Of a stretch of DNA of 64,000 bases, positions 16,861 through 25,475 are shown one piece after another. The DNA comes from Agrobacterium larrymoorei. GTDB taxonomy: Bacteria; Pseudomonadota; Alphaproteobacteria; Rhizobiales; Rhizobiaceae. Where the stretch lies: contig NZ_CP039692.1 in the NCBI RefSeq assembly GCF_005145045.1, positions 878,501-942,500 on the forward strand, read 5' to 3'. The notes below the pieces were generated by a model, which made no database searches, was not told the DNA's origin, and saw only the letters and a program-made list of their open reading frames with translations. A program made the position numbers and the translations under genes. Positions within the stretch are counted from its first letter, which is position 1; each line of letters opens with the position of its first letter.

Positions 16861-18369
16861 ATGAAACGGTCGCACCTACGTCCCCTCGTTTTGTCGATGG
16901 TCTGTGCTTCAGTTGGCGCCTTTGCGGCCGATCAAGCAACCCGTACCGATCTCTCCAAATCCGATCTCAACCGCGTCCGGCAGGTTACGAAACCCACCAC
17001 GGATTTTTCAAAACCCGAGCCATTCGAGGCAATGTCCGCTGGCGCGACGACCACGCAAGCGGTCTCTAGCACCACTGCTTTCTCCCAGCCCTCCGCCAGC
17101 ATCACCTTCGAGCAGCAGCAGGATTTCAAACTGGGAAATGCGCTGTTCCAGAAGCTCTGGGTGTCGTCGCCATCCTCCACGCAGGCATCCGATGGCTTGG
17201 GCCCACTTTACAACGCCCGCTCCTGCCAGACCTGTCACATCAATGATGGCCGAGGCCGCCCTCCACGTGACGGGGAAGATGCGGTGTCGATGTTGTTGCG
17301 GCTGGCGCGGCCTGCGAGAACCGAGGCCGAACGAGCGCGGGTTCAGGATCATCACGCGCTGAATTTGCCGGATGTCACCTATGGCGCACAGCTTCAAAAC
17401 CTTGCCGTACCGGGCCTGAATGCGGAGGGAAGGCTCAAGATTACCTATGAAGAGCGTGAGGTTGCGCTTGGCGATGGCGAAATTATCCATTTGCGCAAAC
17501 CCACCTACAGTATCGATGGTTTGAACTACGGACCGCTCGAAACCGATACGACGCTGTCCCCCCGCATCGCGCAAGCGACGCTGGGCCTTGGTTTGATCGA
17601 GGCCATCCCGCAGGAAGATATTCTGGCCGGTGCCAACACTGGTGACACCAACGGTATTACGGGCAAGCCAGCCTGGGTGCGGGATCACCGCACGGGACAG
17701 ATCGCACTCGGTCGTTTTGGCTGGAAAGCGCAAAATGCAACCGTTCGGGATCAGGCTGCCGATGCCTTTTCCAACGACCTGGGCATCTCGACACCGGATA
17801 CGCCCAACGCTTATGGCGATTGCACCAAGAAACAGACCGACTGTCTGGCGATGCCCAACGGTGTGCAGAAGCGGCTGGGCAACACGGAAGCGCCCTCTCC
17901 CGTTCTCGATCTGGTAACATTCTACACGGAAAATCTTGGTGTGCCCGCCAGACGCGATGTAGATGCGCCGGCGGTTCTGCGGGGCAAGCAGATGTTTTAT
18001 GACAGTGGGTGCGCCGCGTGCCACAGGCCGAAATTCGTGACGCGGCGCGATGCCGCCGATCCGCTTCATTCCTTCCAGCTCATCTGGCCCTATTCCGATT
18101 TTTTGCTCCACGATATGGGTGAAGAGCTTGCCGATGGGCAACAGGTGGGTGAAGCCAGCGGACAGGAATGGCGCACGCCGCCGCTCTGGGGTATCGGCCT
18201 CACAGAGGCCGTCAACGGCAACGCGTTTTATCTGCATGACGGACGGGCGCGCAGCCTGACCGAAGCCATTCTCTGGCACGGCGGCGAGGCACAAATGGCG
18301 CGCGACGCCTTTGCCGCCTTGCAAAAAACCGACCGGCAGGCTTTGCTCACATTTCTGGAGTCTCTTTGA
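16861..18369 (+). CDS. Di-heme cytochrome/oxidoreductase, DUF1111 (thiol-oxidoreductase-like)
   Basis: Periplasmic protein of about 502 residues beginning at ATG 16861 with a signal peptide (MKRSHLRPLVLSMVCASVGAFA). Two c-type haem sites are visible: SCQTCH near residue 126 and GCAACH near residue 384. Between them lie the family segments DGRGRPPRDGEDA, THE-like GLGLIEAIP and KPAWVRDHRTGQIALGRFGWKA. The C-terminal segment EWRTPPLWGIGLTEAVNGNAFYLHDGRARSLTEAILWHGGEA is typical of the di-haem peroxidase-like fold. In other bacteria members sit with imelysins in iron-regulated clusters; reaction unknown. The TGA overlaps the ATG of the next gene. Confidence 0.92.
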   Translation: MKRSHLRPLVLSMVCASVGAFAADQATRTDLSKSDLNRVRQVTKPTTDFSKPEPFEAMSAGATTTQAVSSTTAFSQPSASITFEQQQDFKLGNALFQKLWVSSPSSTQASDGLGPLYNARSCQTCHINDGRGRPPRDGEDAVSMLLRLARPARTEAERARVQDHHALNLPDVTYGAQLQNLAVPGLNAEGRLKITYEEREVALGDGEIIHLRKPTYSIDGLNYGPLETDTTLSPRIAQATLGLGLIEAIPQEDILAGANTGDTNGITGKPAWVRDHRTGQIALGRFGWKAQNATVRDQAADAFSNDLGISTPDTPNAYGDCTKKQTDCLAMPNGVQKRLGNTEAPSPVLDLVTFYTENLGVPARRDVDAPAVLRGKQMFYDSGCAACHRPKFVTRRDAADPLHSFQLIWPYSDFLLHDMGEELADGQQVGEASGQEWRTPPLWGIGLTEAVNGNAFYLHDGRARSLTEAILWHGGEAQMARDAFAALQKTDRQALLTFLESL

Positions 18370-19490
18370 TGGACGTTTCAATGCGAAAACTTCTCGCGAC
18401 CCTACCGCTGATGCTCGTTCTCAGTCTCGGATCCGCCAAGGCGCAGGATGTGGAACTATTGCCACCGCCCCCTCTTGACCCTGCCAAGGTGCGCGCCACC
18501 ATGGAAAAGGCCGTGGATGGCTTCATTCGCCCCGGTTACGAGAACTTCCGCGACAAGGCGAAAACGCTCGAAGGGTCCCTGCAGGCTTTGTGCAGGGCGC
18601 CGACGCCGGATGCCGTGAAGACGGCGAAGGATGAGTTCGCCCAAACCGTGGATGCATGGTCGCGCATCGAAATCGTCCGTGTCGGCCCCGTCATCGAGCA
18701 GAACCGGTTCGAGCGCATTCTCTATTACCCGGACAAGAAGGGTCTGGGGCTGAAACAGGTCCAGCGCTATCTTTCCGACAAGGACGAGAGCGTAACGACG
18801 GCAGATGGCCTGAAAGGCAAAAGCGTTGCGGCACAGGGGCTCGGCGCGTTGGAATTCGTGCTTTACGGCACCGGATCGGACGCACTCAACTCCGAACAGA
18901 ACGGCTTCCGCTGCCGCTATGGCGCGGCGATTGCGGGCAATCTTGCCAATATCGGCGCAGAACTCGTGACGATCTGGAGCGCCCCGGATGGTACCGCACG
19001 CAACTGGAAAGAGCCGGGGCCGAACAACCCGGTTTTCCGGGACGAGCGGGAAGCGCTGGTTGCGCTGCTGGGCATTCTCGTTCACGCATCCGAAGCGATC
19101 CGGGACCAGCGCATCGAAACCTTTTACAAAGGGCCGGATAACGTCAAATTTCCGCGCACTGCGATTTACTGGCGCTCCGACCTGACATGGAAAAGCATCG
19201 GCGACAATATCGCTGCGGTGCAGGATTTGCTCCATGTCGCCCATATGGGAGACCTGTTGCCGCCCGATCAGCGCTCCATTATCGGCTCCATCGATTTCAT
19301 TGCAAAATCCATGGTCCGCGTTTCCGGCACCATCGAGCCCGATGTCGAGAAAGCCCTTTCCGACGACAAAGAACGCGGCAAGGTGGACTATCTGCTTTTG
19401 AACGGAAGGGATCTGATCTACCGCATCAACGACCAGTACGGCGGCGCAATCGGTCTCAGTTCCGGCTTCTCCTTCTCCGACGGAGATTGA
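18369..19490 (+). CDS. Second imelysin family protein
   Basis: Secreted 373-residue protein; start ATG 18369 overlaps the preceding stop (TGATG), with an alternative ATG at 18381. The leader is MRKLLATLPLMLVLSLGSAKA. The imelysin landmarks are LCRAPTPDAVKTAKDEFAQTVDAWSRIEIVRVGPV and RILYYPDKKGLGLKQVQRYL. The GxHxxE motif of the family reads GLGALEFVLYG here, so the histidine is replaced by glycine while the glutamate stays. The shorter length and divergent motif separate it from the first imelysin of the cluster, suggesting the two are not redundant. Confidence 0.9.
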   Translation: MDVSMRKLLATLPLMLVLSLGSAKAQDVELLPPPPLDPAKVRATMEKAVDGFIRPGYENFRDKAKTLEGSLQALCRAPTPDAVKTAKDEFAQTVDAWSRIEIVRVGPVIEQNRFERILYYPDKKGLGLKQVQRYLSDKDESVTTADGLKGKSVAAQGLGALEFVLYGTGSDALNSEQNGFRCRYGAAIAGNLANIGAELVTIWSAPDGTARNWKEPGPNNPVFRDEREALVALLGILVHASEAIRDQRIETFYKGPDNVKFPRTAIYWRSDLTWKSIGDNIAAVQDLLHVAHMGDLLPPDQRSIIGSIDFIAKSMVRVSGTIEPDVEKALSDDKERGKVDYLLLNGRDLIYRINDQYGGAIGLSSGFSFSDGD

Positions 19491-19492
19491 TC

Positions 19493-20584
19493 GTGGCGGA
19501 CAACGGGCGCTTTCTGATAGACCGCCGCAGCTTCATAAAGGCTGCGGGTGCGCCGTTCCTTGCATCGCTTGCGCCGCGCTCGCTCTTTGCGCTGGAACGG
19601 GCCGATGCCGTTTTCGCCTCAGCCTTTCGTGCGCGAGATGGGTCATACGGCGTGGCAACGTTGAGCGAGGCGGGAGAGATCATCGACAGGGTGGCGCTTC
19701 CGGCGCGCGCCCACGGCCTAGCCACAAGCCATGCAACGGGGATGACCGTCGCCTTTGCCCGCAGGCCGGGCACTTTCTTCGTAGCGTTCGATGCCACTCA
19801 TCAACGCCCGCCAATCGTGATGAACACACCGGAAGGCCGCCATTTCTATGGCCACGGCCAGTTTTCGCCCGATGGCAAGATTCTCTATGCCAGCGAGAAT
19901 GATTTCGATGGCAACCGCGGCGTGATCGGGCTGTACGACGCGCGCGACGGATTTCGGCGCATCGGGGAATATGATGCCCATGGCATAGGTACGCATGACA
20001 TGGCGGTCAGCGCGGATGGCGGGATGATCGTGATTGCCAATGGCGGCATCGAAACCCACCCGGATTTCGGCCGCACGAAGCTCAATATCGACCGGATGGA
20101 GCCGTCTCTCGTTCTGCTAGACGCCGCGAGCGGAGCGCTTATCCAGAAACATCGACTGCCGGATAAGCTCAGGCAGCTTTCCACGCGCCACGTGGACCTC
20201 GGCAATGACGGACGCATCTGGTTTGCCTGCCAGTATGAAGGCCCGCGCAATGATCTGCCGCCTTTGGTCGGCTGCTTTTCGAAAGGTGAGGATTTGCGCT
20301 TCATTTCGCTTCCTGAGGAAACGACCGGGCGTCTAGCGAATTATGTAGGTGCAATTGCGGTGAACCGCCACGATGGCATCGTCGGCCTGACGTCTCCCAA
20401 CGGCAACGCCTTCGTTACGCTGGATGAGAAGAGCGGCAGTGTTCTGAGCGAGACCAGTCTGCGAGAAGCGGCAGGTGTTGCGGCTGGGATTTCAGGCATG
20501 GTTGCTTCTTCCTATGACGGCCGGTTCGAGGGGCGCATCAGCGATGTCGCATGGGACCAGCACATCGTGCGGATTGCGCGCTAA
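19493..20584 (+). CDS. DUF1513 protein, Tat-exported
   Basis: A 363-residue protein starting at GTG 19493, two bases after the preceding stop. The N-terminus has a twin-arginine signal (DRRSFIKAAGAPFLASLAP), indicating export of a folded, possibly cofactor-bearing protein. The body looks like a beta-propeller: repeated blocks such as RHFYGHGQFSPDGKILYASENDF, GIGTHDMAVSADGGMIVIANGG and TRHVDLGNDGRIWFACQYEG. DUF1513 closes the same four-gene cluster in pseudomonads (imelysin, DUF1111, imelysin, DUF1513), from memory. Function unknown; a link to iron is inferred from context. Confidence 0.9.
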   Translation: MADNGRFLIDRRSFIKAAGAPFLASLAPRSLFALERADAVFASAFRARDGSYGVATLSEAGEIIDRVALPARAHGLATSHATGMTVAFARRPGTFFVAFDATHQRPPIVMNTPEGRHFYGHGQFSPDGKILYASENDFDGNRGVIGLYDARDGFRRIGEYDAHGIGTHDMAVSADGGMIVIANGGIETHPDFGRTKLNIDRMEPSLVLLDAASGALIQKHRLPDKLRQLSTRHVDLGNDGRIWFACQYEGPRNDLPPLVGCFSKGEDLRFISLPEETTGRLANYVGAIAVNRHDGIVGLTSPNGNAFVTLDEKSGSVLSETSLREAAGVAAGISGMVASSYDGRFEGRISDVAWDQHIVRIAR

Positions 20585-20634
20585 ATTATTGAAATGACGC
20601 CGGAACCAAAGCCATTTCGTCGCATTGTTTCCGC

Positions 20635-21087
20635 ATGAAAAACGCGCTCGTTTATATCATCTTCATTGCGGTTGTGGTCACCATCGGCGCGTTGATCGGC
20701 ATCAACAACGTGCCGGGTGAGTGGTATCAAGCGCTGAACAAGCCGTGGTTCAATCCGCCGAACTCAATTTTCGGACCCGTCTGGACGACCCTTTACGTTT
20801 TGATTGCGATTGCCGGTGCCCGCACATGGTTGCAAAGCCGCATGGGTGGGCGCATGCAGCTGTGGGGCAGCCAGATGCTGCTCAACTTTCTTTGGTCACC
20901 CATCTTTTTCGGCATGGAAAGCCCTGCAGGTGCATTGATCATCATCATCCCGATGCTGATCTGCATCGTCGCCTTCATCGTCATGACCTCGACCCGCGAC
21001 CGGCTTTCGATGTGGCTGTTCGTGCCCTATGCCGCTTGGGTTTCCTTTGCCACATTGCTCAACGCCAGCATCGTTTACCTGAACTAA
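20635..21087 (+). CDS. tspO: TspO/MBR family tryptophan-rich sensory protein
   Basis: A 150-residue inner- or outer-membrane protein with five hydrophobic helices. Family features: NVPGEWYQALNKPWFNPPNSIFGPVWTTLYVLIAIAGART near residues 25-65, then QMLLNFLWSPIFFGM and PYAAWVSFATLLNASIVYLN, the classical WxxxN end. TspO binds tetrapyrroles and cholesterol-like ligands and modulates photosynthesis or stress responses in other alphaproteobacteria; the ligand here is inferred. It stands alone between the DUF1513 gene and a thioesterase. Confidence 0.95.
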   Translation: MKNALVYIIFIAVVVTIGALIGINNVPGEWYQALNKPWFNPPNSIFGPVWTTLYVLIAIAGARTWLQSRMGGRMQLWGSQMLLNFLWSPIFFGMESPAGALIIIIPMLICIVAFIVMTSTRDRLSMWLFVPYAAWVSFATLLNASIVYLN

Positions 21088-21160
21088 GAAGTGCCACGCC
21101 CCTTGTCTTGCAAGGCTACAGACGCCATGTCATTTTCGCAGAAAAATGAAAGGCAGGGGA

Positions 21161-21619
21161 ATGGTGTTCACCGATCCTGGCGATTTTCGCCAGCGAATTC
21201 AAAAAAGCTTTGCGCGCCAGGGCGTCGTTCAGGCAATCAAGGCGGAGCTATCACGTATCGAGCACCGGCTTGTGGAAATCGAACTGCCTTTTCACCCTAA
21301 ACTCACGCAGCAGCACGGCATTCTCCATGCGGGGGTCATAGCCGCCGCGCTCGATACCGCCTGCACCTATGCCGGTTACACGATCATCGAGCCGGAGGCG
21401 TCACTGCTTACCATCGAGTTCAAGGTCAACCTGATGTCGCCGGGGCGTGGCGAGCGTTTTCTGTTTCGCGGCGAAATCACCAAGCCGGGCAGCAATATCA
21501 TCGTTGCCGACGGACGCGCCTACGCCATTTCCGATGGCCCGGCCAAGCTGATCGCCTCCATGACGGGCACGATGATGGTTCTGAAGGGCCGGGAAGGTTT
21601 CAGTGAAAATGAGCTTTGA
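21161..21619 (+). CDS. PaaI-type hotdog-fold thioesterase
   Basis: A 152-residue hotdog protein. ATG 21161 is preferred because AGGCAGGGGA lies just before it; an ATG 15 bases upstream lacks a ribosome site. Family signature: TQQHGILHAGVIAAALDTACTYAGY, with the HGGxxxxxxDxxxG-like block, then SLLTIEFKVNLMSPGRGERFLFRGEI. Acyl-CoA substrate unknown. Its end overlaps the next gene by 11 to 17 bases, so it is probably co-transcribed with the nucleosidase. Confidence 0.9.
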   Translation: MVFTDPGDFRQRIQKSFARQGVVQAIKAELSRIEHRLVEIELPFHPKLTQQHGILHAGVIAAALDTACTYAGYTIIEPEASLLTIEFKVNLMSPGRGERFLFRGEITKPGSNIIVADGRAYAISDGPAKLIASMTGTMMVLKGREGFSENEL

Positions 21620-22247
21620 ACTGGTCGAAATCGAGGGCAAGCGCCTTCTCTTCGTAATGGCGGCTGATGCCGAATATGGGCCGCATCTGAAAGCGCGGTT
21701 CAAACCTTTAATGACAGGCGTCGGGCCGGTTGAGGCTGCGGTTTCCTTGACTGCGGCTCTTAGCGAACTCAACACGCAGTCCCGTTTGCCGCATCTCGTC
21801 GTTTCGCTCGGCTCTGCAGGATCGCGCAGTCTCGAACAGGCCGAAGTCTATCAGGCAACCTCCGTTTCCTATCGCGACATGGATGCCTCCGCCTTCGGTT
21901 TCGAGAAGGGGCGGACACCGTTTCTCGATCTTCCCGCCGAAGTATCGTTGCCTTTCGTCATACCTGATGTGGCCACCGCACGGCTCTCTACGGGCGCTAA
22001 TGTCGTCTCCGGTACCATGTACGATCTTATCGACGCCGATATGGTGGAAATGGAGACGTTTGCGATTTTGCGCGCCTGCCAACGCTTCGGCATTCCCTTG
22101 GTTGGCCTGCGTGGCATCTCGGATGGCAAGGCGGATGTGCATCAAATCGATGACTGGACAGAGTATCTGCATGTCATCGATGAGAAACTGGCAGCGGCTG
22201 TGGATCGGTTGTGCGATGCGATAAAGAGTGGGGCAATTACTCTGTAA
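21609..22247 (+). CDS. 5'-methylthioadenosine/S-adenosylhomocysteine nucleosidase family protein
   Basis: About 212 residues of the phosphorylase/nucleosidase superfamily. It shows LLFVMAADAEYGPHL at the start, TGVGPVEAAVSLTAAL, and a C-terminal active-site stretch VSGTMYDLIDADMVEMETFAILRACQRFGIPLVGLRGISDGK, with the conserved MxxE and SD residues. Cleaves adenine from MTA or SAH in methyl recycling by family knowledge. Start could be ATG 21609 or a GTG at 21603. Overlaps the upstream thioesterase gene. Confidence 0.88.
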   Translation: MSFELVEIEGKRLLFVMAADAEYGPHLKARFKPLMTGVGPVEAAVSLTAALSELNTQSRLPHLVVSLGSAGSRSLEQAEVYQATSVSYRDMDASAFGFEKGRTPFLDLPAEVSLPFVIPDVATARLSTGANVVSGTMYDLIDADMVEMETFAILRACQRFGIPLVGLRGISDGKADVHQIDDWTEYLHVIDEKLAAAVDRLCDAIKSGAITL

Positions 22248-22329
22248 GGCTTGCGCTGTCGCGTATTTTCTGGCTTTTCAGGGCATCTGCCGGGTTGCCT
22301 TACGTCCGGCAATTCTTTAAAGGCTCGCC

Positions 22330-23907
22330 ATGACCCAGATAGCCCATCCCGACAGCATCCTCATCATCGATTTCGGCAGCCAGGTGACGCAGTTGATTGC
22401 GCGCCGTGTTCGCGAAGCCGGCGTCTATTGCGAAATCCACCCGTTTCAGAGCGCGGACGAAGCCTTCCAGAAACTGCAGCCGAAGGGCGTCATTTTCTCC
22501 GGCGGCCCGGCATCGGTAACGGCAGAGGGAAGCCCGCGCGCGCCGCAGGCTGTGTTCGATGCAGGCATTCCGATCCTCGGCATCTGCTACGGCCAGCAGA
22601 CACTCTGCACCCAGCTGGGTGGCACGGTAGAAGGCGGCCATGCCGCGGAATTCGGTCGCGCCGATATCGAGATCAGACAAGCAAGCCCACTCTTTGACGG
22701 CTTCTGGGAACTCGGCGGACGCTACCCCGTCTGGATGAGCCATGGCGACCGCGTCACGCAGCTGCCAGTCGGCTTCGAAGTGGCCGCAACCTCCGAGAAC
22801 GCGCCTTTCGCCATCGCCGTCAATGAAGAGCGCCGATACTATACGACGATGTTCCACCCGGAAGTGGTGCATACGCCGGATGGTGCAAAGCTGCTTTCCA
22901 ACTTCGTGCACAAGATCGTTGGCCTCAAGTCCGACTGGACGATGGCCGCCTATCGCGCCGAGATGATCCGCAAGATTCGTGAGCAGGTTGGTGATGGTCG
23001 CGTGCTTTGCGCCCTTTCCGGCGGCGTCGATTCTTCCGTAGCGGCTATCCTCATTCACGAAGCTATCGGCGATCAACTGACCTGCGTTTACGTCGATCAC
23101 GGCCTGATGCGTCTTGCCGAGAGCGAGCAGGTCGTCGGCATGTTCCGCGATCACTACAATATCCCGCTCGTTCACGTCGATGCATCCGACCTTTTCTTGA
23201 CGGAACTGGCTGGCGTTTCCGATCCTGAAGTCAAGCGCAAGACCATCGGACGCCTGTTCATCGAAACCTTCGAGGCCGAAGCTGCGAAGATCGCGGCTGA
23301 CGGCAAGGGCGCACCGGCGTTTCTGGCGCAGGGCACGCTCTACCCCGACGTCATCGAAAGCGTCTCTTTCTCGGGCGGCCCGTCCGTCACGATCAAGAGC
23401 CACCACAATGTCGGTGGCCTGCCTGAGCGCATGAACATGAAGCTGGTCGAGCCGCTTCGTGAACTGTTCAAGGACGAAGTCCGCGCGCTTGGCCGTGAAC
23501 TCGGCCTGCCGGAAAGCTTCATTGGGCGCCACCCCTTCCCAGGCCCGGGCCTCGCCATCCGCTGCCCCGGCGTCGTGACACGCGAAAAGCTGGACATTCT
23601 GCGCAAAGCCGACGCGATCTACCTCGACGAAATCCGCAAGGCCGGTCTCTACGACACGATCTGGCAGGCTTTCGCTGTGCTGCTCCCGGTCCAGACCGTC
23701 GGCGTCATGGGCGATTACCGCACCTACGACTTCGTCTGCGCCCTTCGCGCCGTAACCTCCGTGGACGGCATGACGGCGGACTTCTACCCCTACGACATGA
23801 ACTTCCTCGGTCGCGCAGCCACGCGCATCATCAACGAGGTCAAGGGCATCAACCGCGTGGTCTACGACGTAACGTCCAAGCCACCGGGTACGATTGAGTG
23901 GGAATAA
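22330..23907 (+). CDS. guaA: GMP synthase (glutamine-hydrolysing)
   Basis: Converts XMP to GMP. The 525 residues have the glutamine amidotransferase class I domain ([21 protein letters not shown]; nucleophile in [13 protein letters not shown]-like MFHPEVVHT), then the ATP pyrophosphatase domain with the P-loop [15 protein letters not shown]. The C-terminal dimerisation domain ends in [29 protein letters not shown]. Length and domain order are normal. A terminator follows after 23 bases. Confidence 0.97.
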   Translation: MTQIAHPDSILIIDFGSQVTQLIARRVREAGVYCEIHPFQSADEAFQKLQPKGVIFSGGPASVTAEGSPRAPQAVFDAGIPILGICYGQQTLCTQLGGTVEGGHAAEFGRADIEIRQASPLFDGFWELGGRYPVWMSHGDRVTQLPVGFEVAATSENAPFAIAVNEERRYYTTMFHPEVVHTPDGAKLLSNFVHKIVGLKSDWTMAAYRAEMIRKIREQVGDGRVLCALSGGVDSSVAAILIHEAIGDQLTCVYVDHGLMRLAESEQVVGMFRDHYNIPLVHVDASDLFLTELAGVSDPEVKRKTIGRLFIETFEAEAAKIAADGKGAPAFLAQGTLYPDVIESVSFSGGPSVTIKSHHNVGGLPERMNMKLVEPLRELFKDEVRALGRELGLPESFIGRHPFPGPGLAIRCPGVVTREKLDILRKADAIYLDEIRKAGLYDTIWQAFAVLLPVQTVGVMGDYRTYDFVCALRAVTSVDGMTADFYPYDMNFLGRAATRIINEVKGINRVVYDVTSKPPGTIEWE

Positions 23908-23930
23908 GGTTGAAGTGACTGCTTCTGTTA

Positions 23931-23968
23931 AAGCCGGGTGTCGCGAAAAAGCGGGATCCGGCTTTTTT
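23931..23968 (+). terminator. Intrinsic terminator after guaA
   Basis: AAGCCGG (23931-23937) pairs with CCGGCTT (23958-23964), followed by a T-tract; the loop contains a smaller CGCGAAAAAGCG-like hairpin. Confidence 0.85.
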
Positions 23969-24025
23969 ATTGAAAATCACAGGGAATGATCGTATCTTAC
24001 ATTCGTCTTACTTTGAGGTGATGGT

Positions 24026-24301
24026 ATGTCTCAACCTGAGAAGCTAACAACAACCGTCTCCACCAAAGGGCAGGTCATTCTTCCCAAGGCAATACGCCAG
24101 CACCGGGACTGGGGCGCGGGGACGCGTTTGACGGTTGAAGAAACGGCAGAAGGCGTTCTTCTGAAACGCATGCCCACATTTGCGCCAACACGATCAGCCG
24201 ATGTGTTTGGGATGTTGCCCAACGACGGCGCACCGAAAACGCTTGAGGATATGGACAGCGCAATTCTAGCCGAGGCGCGCCGAAGCCATGATCGCGATTG
24301 A
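24026..24301 (+). CDS. AbrB/MazE-type antitoxin (VapB-like)
   Basis: A 91-residue DNA-binding antitoxin. The N-terminal swapped-hairpin AbrB domain is clear: LTTTVSTKGQVILPKAIRQHRDWGAGTRLTVEETAEGVLLKRM. The C-terminal tail (ADVFGMLPNDGAPKTLEDMDSAILAEARRSHDRD) would wrap the toxin. The stop lies inside the start of the PIN toxin gene (14-base overlap), the usual coupled order. Two TCTTAC direct repeats (23995-24000, 24006-24011) just upstream could be part of the autoregulated promoter. Confidence 0.92.
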   Translation: MSQPEKLTTTVSTKGQVILPKAIRQHRDWGAGTRLTVEETAEGVLLKRMPTFAPTRSADVFGMLPNDGAPKTLEDMDSAILAEARRSHDRD

Positions 24302-24677
24302 TACCAATATCATCGTCCGTTACCTGACCGCAGATCATCCTGAACAATCGCCGCGAGCGCGTGTGATTGTAGATGGCCAAGCTGTGTTCGTGGCCGTCAC
24401 TGTTGCATTGGAAACTGAATGGGTGTTGCGCAGCGCCTATGGCTACAGCAGAGTCGTTGCTGCAAATGCCATTCGTGCATTTTTGGGGCTGCCGACCGTC
24501 ACCATCGAAGACGCCGATCTGGTCGCAACGTCACTGGATTTGGCCGAAGATGGTTTGGACTTTGGCGATGCATTGCATCTGGTACGAACAATGCAGTGCG
24601 ATGGTTTCGTCACTTTTGATCGTAAATTTGTAAAAGCCGCTCAAACTGCCGGCTATGATTTGATATCGGAAGCCTGA
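24288..24677 (+). CDS. PIN-domain toxin (VapC-like ribonuclease)
   Basis: A 129-residue PIN-domain RNase, toxin of the type II pair. The four acidic metal-binding residues are visible: MIAIDTNIIVRYL (Asp5), ALETEWVLRS (Glu), LDFGDALHL (Asp) and FVTFDRKF (Asp), so it should be catalytically intact. Target RNA unknown; VapC toxins cut tRNA or rRNA. It overlaps the antitoxin gene by 14 bases, so translation is likely coupled. Confidence 0.93.
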   Translation: MIAIDTNIIVRYLTADHPEQSPRARVIVDGQAVFVAVTVALETEWVLRSAYGYSRVVAANAIRAFLGLPTVTIEDADLVATSLDLAEDGLDFGDALHLVRTMQCDGFVTFDRKFVKAAQTAGYDLISEA

Positions 24678-24760
24678 TAATATCCGCGTCTCGCAGAGAT
24701 GCGTCGTCTTTATACCAATCAAGGCGAGGCTGGAATACCTCGCCAGCATATGGAAACGTC

Positions 24761-24928
24761 TTAGAGCTGAACCTTGTCGAAGGCCTGACGGTCGATGCCA
24801 AGCGCGTCGAGGTCAGAAGCAGCAGGCTTGCGGTGCGCACGAACTGCTGCGGAAACAGCAACGGCAGCGCCGAAAACAGCAAGGGTTTCACCGAAAAACT
24901 TACGCGATGTCTTTGCAACCGAACGCAT
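24761..24928 (-). CDS. Small hydrophobic protein, 55 residues (rhizobial type)
   Basis: Minus-strand short gene starting at ATG 24928 with a strong AGGAG site (AAAAGGAGAAAGAAATG). Sequence: SVAKTSRKFFGETLAVFGAAVAVSAAVRAHRKPAASDLDALGIDRQAF. One hydrophobic helix (residues ~14-28) follows a basic N-terminus, then a soluble tail. Small proteins of this look are common unannotated genes in Rhizobiaceae; function unknown. A hairpin GGCGAGG/CCTCGCC (24723-24744) lies after its stop but without a T-run. Confidence 0.7.
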   Translation of the reverse strand: MRSVAKTSRKFFGETLAVFGAAVAVSAAVRAHRKPAASDLDALGIDRQAFDKVQL

Positions 24929-25119
24929 TTCTTTCTCCTTTTGGGTTGCCCTGAATATGGTCAAAACCACCCCGCGCTACAACTCATGATATAGCGTGGG
25001 AGCCATGCAGCTTAGCTCGAACTCGTTTGGATGCCAGCTACGCTAAAATTGCATAGGTGGCTAAGGTTTGACTGCGCCGAGGATTTTGCTAATTCAGAAT
25101 GAGCAAGGGAGAATCTGCC

Positions 25120-25470
25120 ATGGCGACGACGATTTACGGTATCAAGAACTGCGATACGATGAAGAAGGCGCGCACGTGGCTTGAGACTAATGGCATCGAG
25201 AACAGCTTTCACGACTACAAGGCTAGCGGCATCGACCGTCAGCATCTTGAAGCATGGTGCGATGCCGCCGGATGGGAAACCGTTCTGAACCGGGCTGGCA
25301 CCACTTTCAAGAAGCTGGACGACGCGCAGAAGAATGATCTCAACCGCGAAAAGGCCATCGAACTGATGATGGAACAGCCCTCCATGATCAAGCGACCTGT
25401 ACTGGAGGCCGACGGCAAGATTACTGTCGGCTTCAAGCCCGACACCTATGCAGCGCTGTTCAACCGATAA
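25120..25470 (+). CDS. ArsC/Spx-like thioredoxin-fold protein (YffB type)
   Basis: A 116-residue arsenate-reductase family protein. ATG 25120 is favoured by AGGGAG upstream; an ATG at 25099 is also in frame. Landmarks: TIYGIKNCDTMKKARTWLETNGI with a single active-site-type cysteine (Cys11), FHDYKASGIDR, and PSMIKRPVLEADGKITVGF near the end, where the conserved Arg of RPVL lies. Family members are arsenate reductases or glutathione-linked reductases of unknown substrate; the YffB group is not proven to act on arsenate. It is followed after 5 bases by the YbaK-like gene. Confidence 0.9.
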   Translation: MATTIYGIKNCDTMKKARTWLETNGIENSFHDYKASGIDRQHLEAWCDAAGWETVLNRAGTTFKKLDDAQKNDLNREKAIELMMEQPSMIKRPVLEADGKITVGFKPDTYAALFNR

Positions 25471-25475
25471 ATGCC

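Noticed and set aside
17008..18381. Minus-strand 457-codon frame opposite the DUF1111 gene
   Set aside because: The plus strand carries a signal peptide and two CxxCH motifs; the reverse frame has no recognisable features.
22300..23532. Minus-strand 410-codon open frame opposite guaA
   Set aside because: Antisense shadow of guaA with no domain; GC-rich codon bias opens this frame.
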